This document shows, in pieces, positions 1 to 14,446 of a stretch of DNA of 64,000 nucleotides. The stretch is taken from NCBI RefSeq assembly GCF_001680005.1, contig NC_033563.1:1550001-1614000 (forward strand), read 5' to 3'. This DNA comes from Plasmodium coatneyi (Eukaryota; Apicomplexa; Aconoidasida; Haemosporida; Plasmodiidae). The notes under the pieces were generated by a model. It searched no databases. It had not been told where the DNA came from and saw only the letters and a program-made list of their open reading frames with translations. The first letter of the stretch is position 1, and each line of letters opens with the position of its first letter. Made by a program: the position numbers and the translations under genes.

Positions 1-6
1 CACGAC

Positions 7-3000
7 ATGAACATAGTAGTAAGTAGCCATTCGTACGAAATGGATACGGGTGAAGGAACCTGCCACTGCGTTGAGAGGGCCTCCCTGCAAAAGAGGGATG
101 ACCAGACGGTACACATGAACAGGGAAACGCATTATAAACGCAGAAATTTTCAAGAAAGTGCCATGTGTTCTGCAGAAAACGCCAATGAGGAGGACATTCT
201 GACAAGTACCCCAAAAGATCCCTCCGGGGAACTCTCACCAAATATGATCGACCCCCCAATGAAAGATGCACCAAACGGGGACGTCCTCATTGGACAGCAC
301 AACCTATGTGCCACGTGTCAGAAAGAAAACATGGTCGAAGACAAGGAAGATGCTTGCGACTCCGATTTCAACACGCTAGAGAAAAAATACCTGTTCCTAA
401 ATTTAGAAGAAGATAAAAGGTGCGTAGAAAACATGTTCAGGCAGTTTGAGCTAAACCGATATAATGAGAAGAAGCTGAAAGACCTAAACAAAAAGTACAA
501 TTCAATTTTTGAAAAAAATAAAGCGTACGAAAAAAAAATTGACGAACTGAAGAAAATGGTGAAGAGGATGAAAAGGTGTGCAAAACTCAGCTCGGAGAGC
601 AGGTTCGACGGGAAGAAGAAAAAAAATAAAAAAACGCCAAAAGTTGGTAGAAGTGGAAGAAGTGGTCGACATGTAGGAGGGGGTGCAAAGACGGGGCCAG
701 CGAAACGACAGTACCACCCAGATGGAACGAACAATCTGCTCCGCAGTCCACCGAATGGTGAAAGTTTCTATAAACCTAATCGCAACCACTTTAGCGATGT
801 AGAATTCGAGAGAAAAATAAAAAGCAAAATGGTAAAACATTTTGCAAGAAAAAAGAACTTTACGGATACAGAGGTTAATGCGAAGGGGAGTAACTCATTT
901 TATGCTTATGGGACAAGCGGATACCATGAACAGACACGACTAATGGATCTGCTTTACCAAAATTTGAATTATCACAAGAAGCAGATCAACCTTTTTGACA
1001 ACCCAAAGTTGAACACTTTCCTGTTGTGCGCAGGAAAAGGCAAAAAAGGAATGAACAAAAAGGTAATAAGAAGAATGCTACCTTCTGAGCATAATGACAG
1101 TGCGTCCTCAAATTTTATATACTCAAGTAACAATGTTGATATGGGTCTATTTGAGGACACTGCTGAAGGTGGTGTGTTCCCTATGGGAAGTAACGGCAGA
1201 AGGGAGGGACCAATAAATGGGGAAAAAAGAACCCCCCTAAGTGTGCCACATAAGTGGAAAAAAAAGCAAGTCAAAACGGAAGTAACGGAGGAAGGGGTGG
1301 AGATTTCACACCCGTATGGCAATTTCCCAGGAAGCGGCAAAATGGATAGCCTCCATTTTGTGAATTACGCAGGGGGAGAGATCAAACCAAAATGGCACTA
1401 CAGCGATGAGGATGACACATGCGAAAACAGCCCCTCCAGCAGTGCTAACAGTACCTACTCCAGCGATGAAGAAAGTGACCCTACAAGTGGCAATGTGTCC
1501 CCCAAGTTTCTAAAAAACAAACTAAACAAGCTGCAAAAAATTATCAAGGAAGACATATGCAAAATAAAAAGAGTGAACAGGGAAAAAGAAGAATACAACG
1601 CGAAAAATGAACTGCTCACGAACAGCATAATGAGTCTGAAAAAGAAGTTACACTATTTACAGGTCAACAGTCAGAATAACAAGAACTGCAAAAAGATAGA
1701 AAACATGAAGGGAGAAATACAAAGAATAACAAATGAAAAGCAGAAAATTCAAAAAAAATTAAACGACAATGAGCAACAAATTAAACACTTAAAGGTAGAC
1801 ATTCTTAAAATGAAAAATAATTTTTTAAAAACCAGTACTCTGTTGAAGGAAGAACAGAGAAAGCATACCAACATTATTCGCAAAAAAGAAAACATAATTA
1901 CGAAGCTGCATGAACGAGAAGAACATTACATCAATAAACTTAAAAAAAAGGAAGAAATAAGTAAACAGGCATATTCAAAATTGCTCAAAAGGAATCAAGA
2001 ACTAAATGAGGAATTAAAAAAGTTAAAAAAGAAAGGGCCAAATAATAATGCCAGACGGGGTGATAGAAAGAAGGGCCAAAAGAATCGGCCACCTGAGGGT
2101 ATCATTCATGGCAACCAAATTGACGGTGTCTCCCAACCGGTTGAACAGGTCACGTCGGGCGGGATGTACATCTCGAGTTCGTTACGTGATGACGATGATG
2201 ACCCCAACTATAGTAACAATCGTGGTAGTGACCAGCACAGGGAGGATGCCACTTCTCTCCAGAATGACGACTTTAACGCCTCTCCTATCAGTACCATCCC
2301 CTCCGATGGGGTCAAATCGGCCTACCTAAATTCCAGTCCCTCTATGTGTAACTCACAAAACAACCTTTTCTCTTCCCACTCCTTTTATAAGTTCAATAAG
2401 AGTGAATACGAATTTCAGAGCAGCTTCAAAAATGATGTAAAAATTAAAAAATACTTGAGGGATTTTTTGGAAAAGAAAATAAAACTTAGCACAGTTAAGG
2501 CAAAGTTGGACAAGGAAAAAAGTATGAACAGACAGGTTAGGAAAATTCTACAGGCCTTGTATGTAAAGAAGAAAAATGAAGAGGAAGAAAGAAATCATGG
2601 GGAGGACAGCTTCCCCCGCGGAAGGCCAACCATGTGGACAGAAGAAAGATCCGCGCAGATGAGTTGCACTGTTAATGAGGGTGAAGATCGAGAGAGTAGT
2701 TCCGGACAGCCCATCGTAGAGCAACCACTTCGGAACACAGTGACCACTGATGAAATGGAACAAGACGATCGATGCGAGAGTAAGGAAGGAATACTTGTTA
2801 AAGAAAATTTCACCCCTGTGGAGGACAAAGACGGGGAAGAAAATCGGCCAATTTTATTAGGCGATGAAAAAATAGACGAAGAAGTAGCATATTACGAAAA
2901 CAAGTTGAAAGAATCGAATGAACTTTTAAAAAAACTGAAAAAAGACATTGTCACGAAGAAGGAAGAATTCATTTTACAAAAAGTGGTGAAACATTTACTC

Positions 3001-6000
3001 AAGAAGTTATATTCCAATTTTAACAAAAGGAAAGAAAGTGAAAGAAAAATAAAATCTTTAAAAAAATTTATCTACTCAGAAAATTTGTTTATATCAAAAA
3101 TTTGCAACAACTTTTTTTACCTTACAAATGTGGTGAACAATTCAACATTTCCGATTGGTGCCCACCCCATGGTCCCATTTTTTTCAAACCAGATAAATGA
3201 TACACGTGAGAGTCAATTCAATGGAAGGTTTAATTTGACTTGTGGAGAGAGGCACATAAAGAATAACGATTCCGGATTAGGTGCCCTTTTACCGCTGTAC
3301 AAATTTTACCAATGTAGTAAGGGAATACTTCCACGAAATGGTGCAACGCGTGACCTGATAGACGGTAGAAGGAGAAACACCTTCAGCATCCTGATGGGTA
3401 TCAACCCCACTTCTGAGATGAACAAGAACTACACGAATTTGAAAAAGAGGAGCTACAAAAGTAGACTAATCGAAAATTTGCATCTCAACCATTTTAACAA
3501 AAGGAGAATTGTTCTATCAAGAAGTAGCAACTTTATCGAGGATGACAAATGTGACAATTTTGGAACAAAATGGGGGAAGAGATATTCGGACGGATTTTCT
3601 TTAAACAGAATGCGTGACACACACGAGGGCTTTGGACTTGAGGATAAGCTTAATGGAGGGGTGCCCACTGAAGAGGGGCTACACGGCCTCCCTCAAAAGT
3701 ATGAACAAATAAATTGGATGCCAAATGGAGAGGCTAGGAATGTCAATCTGAATGCTCTCAACCTTTTGCATGATAAGAATATTTTTGGCAAAAGTGAAAA
3801 GGGAAATTTCACTCGTAAAATGCATGATAACAACGGAGGGGGAGAAGAACAAACGGTAGACATGGTAGATGCGGAAGAATGCTCCCTTGAGCAGACACAT
3901 TATCCTGCGCTGCCAAATTTAAGAATGAAAAGGAAGACCATAGATAACTGTTACATTTACGCGAATAAACAAAATGGGGATAATTTCCTCGACTACTACC
4001 AAGACGTCTTTTCACGGGGGCATTACGACCCGAACGGTACTATGGGGGAGGAAGAAAAGACACAGAGGGAATCACCTTTGTGCAATGGAAAATTTGATAA
4101 GAAGCAGTCCTCTCCAGTCGATTCGTGCATACACCCCCACACCGTAAATACAGCCATCAGTAGTGACATTTTTCCAAAAGGAAGAAGTGAATTGGTTTCA
4201 TCGAAGCGAATAGAAGGATGCGTTCCACACGAAGGTTCCAACATCCCGGGGGGGAAAGGAGACTATATTTCCTATATGTTTAAAAAGGGCAGCCAAGAAT
4301 TAAACTGTGCAATGACAAACCTGCACATTGATGGAGAGGACTCCCTAGCAGGAGACATAGCGAAAAAGGAGGATGGTACGATTGGCGGAAAGTACGACAA
4401 TAGAGATTGCTCAGTAGGCACTGGCACTCGCACCGGCATGTACAGCAACCCATGTGGCATCCCCATCGAGGGTGACCGTAAAGAGGAAGTAACAGAGGTG
4501 AGCAAAACGGTGCGTACCTTCAACGGTGCCAGTGCAGATGGAATTAAGAAAAGGCTGCCAAAGTTTTGCTCCATCAAGTCGAAGAGCGCCGACGGTAATA
4601 GCAGGATTGTTGGTGGCGTCTCCAATGTCAAACGTGCTTTCAAAGAAAAGGAAAGCAAATCGAATGACACCTCTATGGGTGGGACAAACACGACGCTGGA
4701 GGAGAACCTCACAAGTGTAACGGAAAACGGTTCAGAAGGGCACCAAACTGCGAAGAACACGGAGATGCGGAATATCAACTCGGAGGAGGAATCTCAGATG
4801 GGAAGAAAAATCACCTCAATAGGTAGCGAAACGAAGTTGGTGAAGAAGGCGAATGAAAAGAAATGGTCAGCCAACCAGACGGATGGACCACTCCACCACA
4901 CTGTGTTAGTACAGAAGGGGGAAGACACCTCTCATAAGACTCAAGGGACAAAGGTCCAAATGGACCCCTCGTCAGCTGCCCAATGGAACAGCAGCAGCTA
5001 CGGTAATCCAAACGACGGAGGGGAGGCAACCAGAAGTAACAATCTGCAGTACGGAATAAACCAGGAAGATTTTGAAAAAATAGAAAAGATACACGAGGAA
5101 AGCATCAACATTTTTAAAAATAAAATGAACGATATAGGAATGAACAACGAATCGTTCGGTAGTATCCACATGATGGAAAAAAAAATTAAGCAGAATTTTT
5201 TCAACAGTGATAACTACGATGCGCGTAATAACATGGGAGAGGAGTTTCCATTTAACAAGGGGACTACACCAAAAAAGTACAAAACGTTGTTCATGAAAAA
5301 TTGCCATAAATATGGGGTTAGTGGGTTATGTGTTAAAGGATCAAATAGTAAAGGTCTTACCATTTTTAGTAGCTCAATAAATAATATAAAACTATGGGAT
5401 GGTAAAAAATCTGTATGGAATTATGACCATGTGAATTTAAAAAATGAAAAGAGCACATTTATAAACAGCTTAATTGTGTCTTTTCAAAAGAATTGCTTTT
5501 TTGCTGGCATCAACAGTTATGTACACTTATTTGACATTAGAACAAATCCTGTATCTTTACAGAAATATTACTATAGTGACAAAAATGATGGTAGCTTGTT
5601 AATTTCGCTTCTAAATGATAAATCAGATTATGTGCCTTTTTTGTTACAAAATGGGGGCACTTCCCCTTTTAGCGGCGCATTGACAGATGGGGATTATACT
5701 TACGGAGGCGTGCATAATCTGATGGAACGGAGCGCAGGAGAAGATGTGCTTGAGCATGTGCTATCGGACACCCCCCTTAAGCAACTACCTTCCAAGGAAT
5801 GGAAAGAAGAAAACGTTGTCAGCGCGACCCACGAAACTTGCAACGAACAGGGCAACCAAATGAGCAGCCTTTCCTATAACAAGGCAGACGCAGCTGAAGA
5901 AGACGGAGTGGACAAATTAAAACATATAAGAGAGGTCGAGAGTTTCCAATCGGAGTACTGCATATGTGCCTGTGGAAATGAAAACTTTATTAAAGTTTTT

Positions 6001-7005
6001 GACATACGAAAAAATGACGACAATATGTGGCTAGCCAAAATACCAATAACAAATAAAATCGAATATATCACACAAATTCCGATGAAAAAAAATGGGAAAA
6101 ATATTACAAAGGATTCGAATATATTAAAAAATATAATAATAGCAAGCAGAGATAAGACGGTCAAAATATGGAAGAAAGGATGGGTGTCTTTTTACCCTCC
6201 CTCATACGATTGGTGCACTTCTCTCTCCAATTTTAACCTTTCTGATTTGATGAAAAATAAAGGTACCCCAAAATTGCAGGAGGAATCAGCCGAATATGCA
6301 AATAATTTGTTCAATTATGATTCGTTAATTGTGTCTGGAAGTAGAGATTCTCACCTGCGCTTTTGGCTTTACGCGACGGACAGCACGTCGAATGAGTTTA
6401 ACCGGTTCATGAAAATTGTTAAAAATGCCCACATGGTCGACATAACAAGTATAGCCAAATATCAAACCAGCGGTCTGGTTACGACGGACAGGTACGAGCA
6501 GATTCAGGGTCATTTCCGCGTCCCCTTTTGCTCCATCTGACCACCCCATTTTTACTCGTCCACCTTCTCTCATCCCTGCAGGGACGGATTTATCCAAATG
6601 TGGGACTGCAACTTATTCGTGAATGATAACGAGAAGGCTTTACTAGATATGGACATTTATAGTAACCAGCTGAATCTGGCCGTTAACAAAATGGGGAAAA
6701 CGCTCAGGTAGGGCCTTTGCATTTGTGCACATACACATGGCACAGTTACGCACATCTGATGAGCAGGAGTGTTTCTACATTCGCGCCCCTATGTTTGTGA
6801 ATACACCAGTGTGCATCCTATCATACCAGCAAAAAGAAACCATTTTAACCACGTCACGGTTATACATATGTGGAATTCTGCTCACGACCACTACTCTTTT
6901 CCTTTTAGGCACTCACCAAATGCTATCAACAAGGTCGTCTGTTATGAAAACCACTTTTTAACTGCCTCAAGTGATGGGTCCATTAAAATATTTAGCGAAA
7001 AATAA
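7..7005 (+). CDS. Giant coiled-coil protein with C-terminal WD40 repeats (5' end may lie outside window)
   Basis: Three exons: 7-6491, 6582-6707 and 6909-7005, giving 2235 residues. Both introns are short (GT at 6492 and 6708) and keep one frame. The two bases before the ATG leave no in-frame stop, so the true start may be upstream. The first ~1700 residues are low-complexity, with Lys/Glu/Asn-rich predicted coiled coils near residues 130-190, 530-690, 830-890 and 980-1040. From ~1765 to the end there are WD40-type strands ending in signatures such as NNIKLWD, YVHLFDIR, FIKVFDIR, TVKIWKK, HLRFWLY and, across the introns, FIQMWD and SIKIFS. That is about seven blades, with Asn/Glu-rich insertions between blades 2 and 3. 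The fold suggests a scaffold that could join a filament or rod to a protein-binding propeller. No specific orthologue is recognised and the role is unknown. Confidence 0.85.
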
Positions 7006-8240
7006 GCATATAGCATTTTACCCTTACAGATAAATATGTATAACACGTTTTTAATCCTCGATAGGGATGTAGCCATTTTTTTTCTCAAAAAAAGGGGGAT
7101 TTATGGTATACCCCCAAATGGATTAATGCGATGGGCATTTCAACGACGCCTGGGCGCCATGTCCATTTGTTAATCACATTTTTTTTAACAACATTTTTTC
7201 CCATCGATAAATTGAAACCACGATCCCTTCACACCTTGGGGGCGGCGGTACATAACCATAGCATGAGACAAAATGGAATTCGAGTTGATCTCTGTATGAA
7301 GAAAAAGCGCGCACAAAATGTTCGCAAAAATTCGTCTTATCTGGTTAAACAATTTTGCGGGATTGTCAATCAGTAGACCATTTGGCAAACTTGTAAAAAA
7401 AAAAAACGATTTATTTGTTCTTGAGGCGTTTTATGTGATTATTTGTGTATGTTCCTTTAGTAGCTGCTCTCTGGGCGCACGAAAAAAAAAAAAAAAACAC
7501 AAATTGAGCAAGTGTTGCCCGTTTATTTCTGCGTGTATGCGAGATGGAAGTGTAAAACCACAATTTATGCATTTCGAAGGGGACAACTTAACTTTAATCC
7601 CATTGGTGCTGACGAAGAATGTGTGGATACGATGCGAACGTGACATCGTGTAGTGAAACCTGTATTTAATTAATTATTTTTTTTCTTTTCTCCTGATTTA
7701 TTCCCATATTATAGCTGGGAAATTGCCCTATAAGATGAAAACCAATTCGTAACAAACTCAAAGCAGTTTTGTGTAGCATTTCGCAACGTAGTAACATTTT
7801 GTCACATCGAACATTTTCCTAAGCCAAAGTCACGCAAAATGTTGCGCTAAATATAAAGTCATTTTTCTTTTCTTTTTTCTTGTTTACCTCTGCTGACATC
7901 CTGGAAAGAGAAATCTGGCGAATTTATATTTTTTTTTTTTTTTTTTTTTGGAGGGGGGTATTTCAAAATAGCTAGCCAAATTGTTCCACATGGTGAACGA
8001 ACAGGTAGGTTATGTACACGCTCTTACATAATATCGTATGAACTAGGCACTCGCACCAGGATAGTAAGAAAACTTCCAGTGTGCGTTTTCTCTTATTCGT
8101 CCTCTTCCTGTTCCCGTTTTAACGTCCAAAACGTGTTCCCAACCGTGTGTGCTTTCCCTCAACTTGTTATACAACTTCGTTCTTCATTTGCTTATTAACA
8201 CGCGAGGAAAGTTTTGTGTCCACCCTTGCACGATGTAAAT
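7006..8240. other. Intergenic region between two + strand genes
   Basis: No coding signal is seen. It holds the 3' flank of the WD40 gene and the 5' flank of the next gene, with poly(A) at ~7486-7498 and a T/G tract (23 T then GGAGGGGGG) at ~7930-7958. Reading frames here are T/A-homopolymer artefacts. Confidence 0.6.
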
Positions 8241-11200
8241 ATGAACGATAAGAAAAGAAGCATCACGTGCTTAATAGCTGAAGAGCTCCCCCGCTCGGAT
8301 GATAAAAATGCCAAATTGGAAGGTGAAAGGAACATAAAACATTTAACTGCTCTGTTAAATTGTTACACAAATCATGATGCACAGGATGACATCAGCGATT
8401 TTTTAGCTAGCTCCTATAGGAGCTTCCTAACGAATTGTATATGCGAAGAATTGAAATGTGCCACTAGCAGAGATCTGAACCATTTAATTGGGGTATGTCT
8501 TGATATCATTAGGAACAATCACCAAACGTTTATGTACCAAAATATTTATTTCATCAGCCTGAATACGTTATTTTTTTTGCTAAACAAAGTCGATAATGTG
8601 AGTGAATACTTGGAATATTTGTCTTTCAACCTTTTTTATGATTTAATATTTCCTAGCCATTGGGATGAAGGTAATCATATTGAAATATTTGCAAAATTGA
8701 ATTATATTAATTTTTTTATCTCATCGAGGATTTTTAGCAAGATCATACAGGCACCAGATGACGATGATGATGTGCCCACCCCCCCTGTTAACAAAACTTT
8801 GAATCTCCTGTCTATCGCACTGTTAGATGATAAGGGGGAAATTCCCACGTCGGTAAAATACAGGAGAATAGGTAGTACCACAAGAGGGTTAAGCAAAAAC
8901 ATCAATCATGGCAACACAATTTTGACGAATGACGCACATGTGTCTCCTTTTTTAAGCGCCCCCTGCATTTTTCCGTTTTTTCGAGATAGCCCTCCGCTCC
9001 CCCATGTGGATCTTCAAAATGGGGAAATATTCGCAAAGCAGATTAATGATCAGGTGTTATTATATAAAAGGCAGAGAACGGATGCATACAAGCACCCGTT
9101 TGAAGAGGGAAAAAAGAAGACTACTCAACGTAAGGGTGACTCCGACACGACTGTTTTTCCCCCAAAAGAGGAAATAATTCTTAAAATTTACCAAACAATT
9201 ATTCAGTTGGTCATCAATTTTGACTTAACCATTTATATCATACACGAATGCATAAATGTGCTGCTGAATTTGTGTGAGAAATATCACCAAGAATTACTGC
9301 TCTATGATTTTCTGTGGCTACACAAGTTTTTCCTAAAAAATGACACAACGGGAAAGGCAGAACGGTTTATTGCCTTCATAATACAGGTAATTACAAAATG
9401 TGAAAAGAAAACGCAGAAACAGCTATTTTTTAAGCTGTTAAAAGGTTTTGATTCCTTTTTGGACCTCCTGTTAGCGTCCAACTCGGATATACGAGCATAC
9501 GCGAAGGATTGTCTACTGTCACTAAATATTGCGAACGCACCTTTGCGTAGCGATGAAAAGGTGGTAAAGCAGCGTGGCGGTACAGCGTCAACCAGCAGAA
9601 CGTGCCACATAACAGCCCATGCAGAAAGTCAGTTTTGCAAAATCACAAATTTAATTTTGTTCCACATGGATTATATCAATCATGTTAGCGCTGACCAACC
9701 TGTAGACGAAAAGGACAAGGAAACCAAATATGATGAGTTTTTTAAAAGCAGAATCTGGCAAGATCCTCTACTGAAAAGGTACATAAAAGATCAAATTAAT
9801 GTAAAAAAAGGGAAATTATTTCGCAAAGATAATGAAGCAGATAAAAATACCATAATCAGAAATAATATAGTCGAAATGGAAATTTTGGTTAAAACTGTGG
9901 ACTGTCTTTTGGGTCTTGTTCCGGACAGGTCCAGCGCCAGTATATGCTTTATCTTTTTTTTCATACACATTTTGAAGTTAATTAAAAAGATGAGTAAAAA
10001 TGGGCACTTGCAATTTTCGAAAGAATTTTTCTTTTTTGTAAAACATTTATTCATCCAAGCAGTGTATGTGCTCGAAGGCATAGACAGAATGGAGGACAAA
10101 CTAACGAGTGGCCAAAATGGCCAATCCATAATCGATCACTTTAGCATTGAAAATGAAGCCAGTTATAATAAAAGCGGGAGTGAGGTCCTATTTGAGCAGA
10201 GAGAAGTGAAAAAAACGATTGAAAGGATCCAACTTCGAGCTAAAGGGAGAAGCGAGAAACCGCTATTTTCCCTACTAGAGGAAATGTATTCCACTGTTAT
10301 ATTGTTTTTAATGCCAACTGGGGAGAAGTGGACCTCCCTAAATGCGTCCAATTGTTACTTTTTCAAACAAGTTCTTCTAAGAATATCTCATTTTTTCTAC
10401 AAAAAAAAGGCAAGTGTAAATATGATGAAGTTATTTTTTTTGGACAGCCTTTTTAGAAGAATTAAAAAAAGGACAAAGTGGAAATTGAACCACAGGAAGG
10501 TGCACCATGAGGCTCATTACTGGCACCGTCACCCGTATATATATCTTGATGGGGAGAGCAGTATTTCGCTAAAGGGAAAGCTAAATTATAAAAATTATGC
10601 TGCCCTTCTTTTCGAAAAGTCACAATATATATCGGGAGAAGAAGCCTTTTATTTTGCGTTTTGTCTAGATTTTCTAAAAACGTTTATCCTCTTCGACGAA
10701 TCGATGAGCTACGATTCAAAATGGAGCAAATATAAAAGGCTAATTGTAAGCATATGCAAAGCTCCCATTTTTAAATACAAGTTTTTCTTACCCGCAACGA
10801 ACACAAGCAGCTGCTTCTCCCAGGCAGTTGCAGTTCTGCACAATGTCTATTTGGGCATTTATAGGAGTGGAAGGGGTAAGAAATTATTGCATGAAATTTC
10901 TCTTCTGCTACTACTATGTTGTGACAAAGCGTTGAGAAGCATTAAGAGGGATAATGTAATTTTTTATGGGGAAAAGATGGGGGGTCCCAAAAGGTGTTAC
11001 AGAATGAGGAGGGGTTCCCGGAACGAATTCCACGATGAAAGCAGAACGAAGAGCTGTGAACAGGAAGAACCCATTAAAATCTCAAATACGTTTGAAAAGC
11101 CGTTCAAGGAATATTATTTAAATAATTCTTTACCCGTTTTTATAAAATGCTTGAGCGCCTTAACAGACATAGTCAAATTAAACATCATGAGGTGCTGCAC

Positions 11201-12013
11201 ATTTGGCAACACGCGAGTTATAATAAAAAAATCGAAAATTGAGAAAAGAAAAAGGAAACGTCGTACCTGTCTAAAGAGTGAAAGAAGTTTAATTCTCTTC
11301 AGTCACAGATATATGAGTAATTTTTGTAAATGTCTCATGAAAAAAACGAGCGAGGATTTTTTCTACAGCGCTCGAAAGTATGTACTGAGCTTTATTCAGC
11401 ACTTCATCACACTGAACACCATTTTAACGCTCAAGTATAAATTAAGAAGTCGAAATATTTTAAGCGTAGATAAAATTTTGAGCTTTTGTTTTTATAACAT
11501 TTTCACCGATCATGATGTAAGTGTTTTTTCAATAATATATTCTATTGCCTTTTCATTGAAGAATTACCTAACCTTATGCGGAGCAAAAGTTAAAAAGTCA
11601 AACCATTATCTGGCCGTGTGCGATGATTTAATATTCCAAGTTGTTGATGAGTATTACTCCTACGATTTCCCGTAAGTATTTATGCGGCCGTTTATGCGGC
11701 CCCTTTGTACTGTCCGCTTGTCCTTCCCGCGTGTAGCACATTTGCTCAGTTGCAATTTCGTGAAACATTTAATTATGATGATGTGGTTGCCACGCAGTTG
11801 TTGCTTAACGTAATGTAGAGGAGTGTCCATCAGGGCTGTAAATGGCCCATCCACGCCTCACACGTATTTCGTTCATTTTTCCTTTTTTTCCATTTTACCA
11901 TTTTTCTGCTTCCCCACCTTTGCAGCGAAACGAATTTATGGGAGGAGTACATATGCAAAACGGTTAACTTTGACTCGTTAAAGCACACAAGTGTGGATTG
12001 CCCCGGAGGATAA
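8241..12013 (+). CDS. Conserved-looking hypothetical protein, 1172 aa, two exons
   Basis: The frame is open from 8214, but those codons start with TTG. The first ATG is at 8241 (MNDKKRSITCL) and is taken as the start. Exon 1 runs to 11671, with GTAAGT directly after it. Exon 2 is 11926-12013 after TTTGCAG and adds a short tail ending CPGG. The protein is rich in Leu/Ile/Phe/Lys helical segments throughout, which resembles a HEAT/ARM-like solenoid. It has an acidic patch (DDDDD) near residue 170 and a strongly basic KRKRKRR stretch near residue 1005 that could be a nuclear localisation signal. No catalytic motif, signal peptide or membrane segment is evident. I do not recognise the family. A nuclear or nucleolar helical-repeat protein is a guess from composition only. 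Confidence 0.8.
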
Positions 12014-12983
12014 AGCAGCACAATAAAAACATGCAGTAGCACTATTCTGCTTATTCATGCGATGCCCCTTTTTTGAAATAAATTTGGTATGTCATGTTTC
12101 ATTTTATTATTTTTTTTGTGTCATGAATTTCGCTTGCTTACATTGAATTTGTGCCCGTTTGTTTTTGTTGCGTTGTAAATTTGGAAAAAAAATTACGGAA
12201 CAGGTGTACCTATTTTTAGGAACATTTTGCAAATTAGCAAAACGAATGCAGTTATGTAATGCGGTTTATTTTGTCCTGATTTTTATTTTATTTTTTTTGT
12301 TAGAAGCTTCACCAGCACATGCGTAAATAGTGACAGCCACGTGCACATTTGTAGAAATAGTGCTACATTAAAAATATCCAGCAGTTCGTGAATATATATG
12401 TTGAACATGTGTCATTTGGGCCAGTTAAATAATTTACCATGCCCCCTTGTAACTTCAATTTTTTAATGTTAACGGAGGGGGTGGATAAATTCTTTGACAG
12501 TTTAAGTCATTTTTTTTTTCCTACATGCCAAGCGTACCGAAAAGGGGGAACAAGCGAAAAGGAATTTATCGTAACAACAGCACTCCACACACTTCGCAAA
12601 ATTGGGGATTAACAGTGGCTCAGTTGTGTATCTCTTTGTGCAAATTCATTTGTGCTGTGCTAATCTTTACCCACTGGTTAGTCCTTGCGGCGTCCTGTTC
12701 CACACCTTATCACAAAAGAACTTAGAAATTCAGTGTTCATTTGAGTGAAGTTATATTTTCCCCCTTCCCCTATGCACACATATGCATAAAAGGCAAAATT
12801 AGGGAAACATCCTTGTCTTCATTCGTTGAGCTAAAAAACTAAACGTTCCAGCATGTCAGCAAAGTATGTAATGATGTATGTTATTGTACGTCAGTTTATT
12901 TTGAGAAATGGGGACCCCCAGCACTGAGGCAAATAAAATGCTTTCCCCGTTCTGAATTAATTTGTGAGAAGGTAGCCAAAAGG

Positions 12984-13024
<41 letters not shown>

Positions 13025-13090
13025 GAACAACAAGGTGGAGTATTCACATGGGTGTGTACACATACGCATATGGTTATACATGTATATGTG

Positions 13091-13122
<32 letters not shown>

Positions 13123-14446
13123 CCAACCCAGAAACAGACATATGCACACACGGGAACAAAGTGATGGTTCGTGTCACCGCGGAGCAATCTGTTGACTGTT
13201 CTTTCGTTTGAAAAGGAAAATGTTTCCATATTGATCAAATTTTCACCATTTCCAAAATGGGAAAAAAGTTCCTATAAATTGCGTAGGATTATTCTATAGG
13301 TACAAATTGATGTACACACTTTTACACAGTTTTCTCTTTTTACCTTATTTGTTTCTGCTTGTTTATACTTACATTGTGAATTTTTTTATGAGAAGTTAAT
13401 TGTATGCAAAGTGTTGTAACATTTTTTTTTTTTTTTTTCTGTGTAACTTGAAAAATAATTAAAAAGGAAAAATGTAAAAAATAAAGTAGTAACAGTCCAA
13501 AATATTGAAACGATGAGGAGAATAAATTTACGCATACCATGTTTTTTTACAATATGGTGTATGTTTGGAATATGCAGAAAAATTCATGTCTTATTCATCA
13601 CAATTTTTAATAGATTACTTTTTTTTTCTTTTCTTCATTGTATTTTGCATATGACACATTTGCGCAGCGCGCCAGTAAGAATTCCCCAACGAAAAACAGC
13701 CATTGTTTTTTCGTTCCATCTGTTTGCACAGAAGCAAAAAATTTAACCCTCTTAAACAATTAACATCAAGCGTAATTTGCGTATCCTCGAAACGGGCAGC
13801 CGCGTCTGCAGAAGCGTAGAAAGTTAGCTGCTTTGCGGTGTTGCGTCAAAATTTAAAAAGGGTGTACGTTGTCAAAATAATGCCAAAGGGGGTTATAGGA
13901 GCTGTCTATGCGCATGTAGATGTGTGCACTTATATAGGTTGCCTCCCCGACTGTAAATCCTTAACTTTTTAGGTTTAATGTTTATTTTTTCGCCGTTGTA
14001 ATTTTTTTCACTTTTTGCTCCTCATTTTTTTAAGCTTTATGTTTTTCCCCTCATTCATTACGTTTTAATTTCTGATTTTTTTTTCGTTCTTTGAGCACAA
14101 TCCGTTGTGTAAACATCTATGCAATACTGGGGGAACCCTAACTCTCCGCGAGAACTTACGAGAGGAAAAAAGCGTAGAGTAAATTGCGCGCTTAAGGATT
14201 AATTCCCAGAAAGAAAACAAACAGGTTAGTGCGGGAACTAACATATCAGGCATAATCGGGGGTACCCCTTTTCAACGCAGATGATAAAATAGACAAGAGA
14301 GCCTTTTTCTAAGCAATACAAAGAGATGTATTTAGGCAATTTACTTTGATTATGCCCATAAAACAACCCCCAATAGTTGCGAGTAACTTGTTCACGTGGG
14401 CCGGCACAACATCCTAACAGGACTGCATCACAAAACGGGCAGCACA
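12014..14446. other. 2.4-kb intergenic region with long homopolymers
   Basis: No gene is supported. It contains a 38-base poly(A) at 12984-13021 and a 28-base poly(T) at 13095-13122, about 75 bases apart and potentially able to pair as a long A:T stem around a GT-rich centre. Shorter T runs lie near 13423 and 13620. It probably holds the terminator of the upstream gene and the promoter of the TTL-like gene. Confidence 0.5.
12984..13122. repeat. Inverted poly(A)/poly(T) pair
   Basis: 38 A (12984-13021) and 28 T (13095-13122) flank a GT/CA-alternating centre. Such tracts are common in Plasmodium intergenic DNA. They create false poly-Lys and poly-Phe reading frames on both strands. Confidence 0.8.

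Noticed and set aside
318..6164. Minus-strand frames inside the WD40 gene
   Set aside because: Shadows of the A-rich sense frame (Phe/Leu/Ser-rich), with no motifs.
8214..8240. Start of the 1172-aa gene at 8214
   Set aside because: That codon is TTG. The first ATG in frame is at 8241, and Plasmodium nuclear genes use ATG.
12856..13177. Poly-Lys / poly-Phe frames around the A/T tracts
   Set aside because: Produced entirely by homopolymers. Overlapping versions exist in several frames and on both strands.
14396..14446. N-terminal extension of the TTL-like protein
   Set aside because: It begins with GTG and the sequence has no TTL similarity. The first ATG is 14447.
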